Shown here piece by piece: positions 61,501-64,000 of a stretch of DNA of 64,000 nucleotides (the stretch's first letter is position 1; each line of letters opens with the position of its first letter). The position numbers and the translations under genes were made by a program. The stretch covers positions 22,832,211 to 22,896,210 of the forward strand of contig CM075104.1 of assembly GCA_037576195.1 (NCBI GenBank), read 5' to 3'. Under the pieces are notes generated by a model. It saw only the letters and a program-made list of their open reading frames with translations. It was not told the origin of the DNA and did not search any database. This DNA comes from Phytoseiulus persimilis. Lineage: Eukaryota > Arthropoda > Arachnida > Mesostigmata > Phytoseiidae.

Positions 61501-63760
61501 AATCTGTTCACGTCGCCGTCGTCTCCGTTGTTGCCAGGCATTAACCCACCGCACCGAAGTTCTCTCTTTCTCTCCACTTCCTCGTCGGCCATTACAAAAA
61601 TTGTTCCGCGTCCTTCGAGCTTTCTCGGGGCAATTTTTAGGGAATAATTCCGAGATTTCCCGAGCTCACGGAGGGACGAGCAACCTCCGTGCAAGAATTG
61701 GAATCAGAAATGTCATCGACGATGAGCTTTGTTGGAAGCGATAGCTTCCCGAGGATCTCATTGGCTCATTTCCCCAGAGTTGGGTTTCGGGAAATTCGAA
61801 GACTGAAGAACATCCAATCGACGTCAACGAGGAACTATCGAAATCCGGCCAAGCTCTCAACGACCCTCAGAAATGCCGTATCGTGAGCCGAGGCCCACGT
61901 CCCGCGTAGGAGCAACGTAAGCCGGCTGCATTCCGAGTGGCCAACGAAGGCTGAAGACGACCCTACAATCTGGTCCGGACGCAAGCCTCGATGCTTTGGA
62001 ATGCGGTCCAGCATCAGGAGTATTGGATCGTCTTTGGTAGCGGGCGGAGAGATAGAAACCAGGCTACGAACGAGCGAGGATGTAAGGAGGCCGAGGAGGA
62101 AGCAGGCGAGCTGGCGGACACGACCCGAACAGGCAGCGGCTCACCCTGAAAAGATCTACAACACAATGCGAGATGGAGGAAGAAGAGGAAAGAGAGACAG
62201 CCCGCCCTCGCTGCTCAACAAAATGAAATTCACCGTTGAATCCGTTTCCCCGGACCATGGTTCCTGAGCAAAGGCAAGCAGTCTGACGGCGGGTCTTGTT
62301 TCGTAACATCGAATGGCTCCATCTCATCACACGCGGAAAGCGATCCGGTGCATCGAGACTGCCATCTTTCCCACCTCGATGTCCTGCGCTCGGGGATCAC
62401 TTGAAGATCCAGCGAGAGTGAACGCTTTCTAGACCTAATTCTACTGATTCATTCGTGTAGGGATTCGATGAATCCCCCGCTCGGGATAATCATGCGTCTC
62501 ACGGACCCAAGCTACGGTCGTGAAAAGTCCCGAACAGGAGTCTGAGGGAAAAGGTCCTCCCGATTTCGTTCCATCTTGGAGCCGCCTCCATCGCTGAGCC
62601 TCGAGAGTGGTTAGTGATGGTCATATTGAGGTTATATTTCAACGATGTCGTTCGACGATCGCCCACTGTTCCTCTTTGGCCCGTCACGAGCGCCTCCCAG
62701 CATATCGACTTCTCGGCATTCATCCATTTCATGGCCTGATATCCAGCATCTGGAATCTGGTATTTTTCTTGGATTGTTTAAATAGAGGATTTCCCACGTG
62801 CGTCATCGCTTATGACCTACAAACGGGGCTTCGCGTCGTCGACTTCTCGGACCACTTGGTGCTGCAGGACATCTGAGTGCCACCGGGGACGGCACAAGAT
62901 CTCGTGTACGTCGTATCATGGAGTGGACGCGGATTCACGGATTCATAATTGATAACGGAACAAGGAGCTGCTATGTCTCTGATACAAGCGTTCTTCGGTA
63001 CACCCGTTCTAAGACTCTGGACCGCCGGCTTTGAGAAAATCAATGATGCGGGCGACTGCCCTGTCTGACTACGAGTGAGAACAACGAAGCCAGGCGAATG
63101 AGTCGGACATGTATCGAAGTTACAAGAACCACGAGTGGAGGGGAGAGCCAGGCGCCCCCGCAGGCATTTCTGGACGGTTCGATGTTTACAGATTGGGCTT
63201 CACGAGTTCTCTGTACACACAGAGGAGACGCATTATCTCCCGTTTCTCCTATCGAGTGGCCACTACACAGCAACGATGCTTTTCGGTCCTCGTCCGTTTC
63301 GGAAGGGTCTTGTCAATCGCAGATGTGCTCTTCGTACGCGTGGGCCGCGAATGTTTTTCGATTCCCGTGCAGAGGCTCCACCGAGGGATCGATACTTCCG
63401 AGGCGGACGAACACCCGTAGACAACCGCCTGGCGCAGTCGAGAGAGAGGGAGGCCTTTAATTCGTCGACCGGCCTACCAGCCGATGGACACCATTACCCC
63501 GAACCAATTTCTCGAGCGGCCCGCGATTCGTTCCCATCTCTATTTCAGTAAACGTCGCGTGTTAGAATATTGCAATCAGATCATTTGAGGACGGAGTTCA
63601 AGGTGCAGAGTCTTCGCGAGAACGAGTGAGTGATTCCGAGGAACTCGACTGCCGGATGAGGATTTTGATCGAAACGAGAAGGAATTACGCCCTCTCCAAT
63701 GACCGGCTGTGAGGAAACTGTCTGGCAATGATACATGGTCGCTTCTATTTTTATCAACAG
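55573..63760. other. Gene-poor stretch at the right side
   Basis: Overlapping open frames up to about 150 codons in GC-rich sequence (for example around 58.5-59.4 kb and 63.1-63.5 kb), with no motif or consistent splice structure. A/T-rich homeodomain-type motifs such as ATTAATTAA (58376) occur but prove nothing on their own. Confidence 0.35.
58841..58857. repeat. (ATGA)n microsatellite
   Basis: Four ATGA units. Confidence 0.75.
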
Positions 63761-64000
63761 AAATGGTCCGGAACTCCATCTCAGAGAGGCCGGCCTTTGC
63801 CATCGACGGCCACGGCCCGCTGGAACTAAAAACGCTTCGATTTGTTGCTCGAATCCTCATAGAGTCCCCGCTGAGATCGGTGGCGTATAGTTTTTCAGCT
63901 GCTTTTCGACTCGATAGCGAACAGACGATATTTCTCAAGGCTCTGCCAACAATCGGTCGCGTTCTGTTTCGCTTTCCGCCGTTCCACACTATTGTCGCTC
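63761..64000 (+). CDS. Possible exon running out of the window
   Basis: A strong acceptor (ttctatttttatcaacag) is followed by a frame that stays open for all 79 codons to the window end. It begins with MVRNSISERPAF and continues with LELKTLRFVARILIE and a segment of alternating hydrophobic residues. The same frame is open upstream to about 63706, so the ATG at 63763 could also be a start. No family is recognised, the 3' part is missing, and a 137-codon minus-strand frame overlaps it. Confidence 0.25.

Noticed and set aside
63098..63551. Three overlapping plus-strand frames of 103-138 codons
   Set aside because: Three simultaneous open frames point to low stop-codon density in GC-rich DNA rather than to coding.
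1..64000. tRNA, rRNA, CRISPR arrays, bacterial operons
   Set aside because: No cloverleaf with matching stems, rRNA segment, regular repeat-spacer array or Shine-Dalgarno-led gene chain was seen; the spliced genes show the DNA is eukaryotic.

Overview
This window is nuclear DNA of an animal, most probably an arthropod. The clearest gene, SMC4, is split into 19 exons by GT-AG introns of about 60-150 bp. One gene has a TATA-like box 32 bp ahead of a TCAGTC initiator, the arthropod form. A serpin gene with introns and two candidate mobile elements fit the same picture. Base composition is balanced and introns are short. A compact-genome mite would match, but the sequence alone cannot fix the species.

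Layout. (1) 1-3.8 kb: three weak candidate genes: a small two-exon minus-strand gene (680-1062), a second minus-strand exon pair (1773-2371), and a plus-strand gene whose predicted stop lies 33 bp before the SMC4 start. (2) 3.83-10.15 kb: SMC4, a condensin ATPase, complete on the plus strand. Its 19 exons join in frame to 1439 codons plus stop. (3) 10.6-15 kb: small, unrecognised genes, several probably secreted. The best is an intronless 240-residue secreted glycoprotein at 12632-13354 with its own promoter and poly(A) signal. (4) 15.5-17.3 kb: a five-exon minus-strand serpin with an intact inhibitory hinge but two single-base frameshifts. (5) 17.3-33 kb: mostly unassigned, with a 201-bp MITE-like inverted-repeat element (21884-22084), a possible minus-strand exon pair at 26.5-27.2 kb and Kelch-like exons at 28.9-29.4 kb. 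(6) 33.1-34.1 kb: a 251-bp SINE-like insertion with an exact 14-bp target-site duplication, followed 57 bp later by the start of a candidate four-exon gene. (7) 34-64 kb: no recognisable gene. It holds simple repeats, several moderately long open frames and, at the right edge, a possible exon running out of the window.

The genes do not form a pathway. SMC4 is a housekeeping chromosome-condensation gene, and the secreted orphans and the serpin are typical fast-evolving extracellular or protease-control genes. Confidence is high for SMC4 and for the serpin family assignment, good for the secreted glycoprotein and the SINE, and low for most other gene models. At this base composition many unrelated open frames of 60-130 codons arise by chance, and overlapping frames often both look protein-like.
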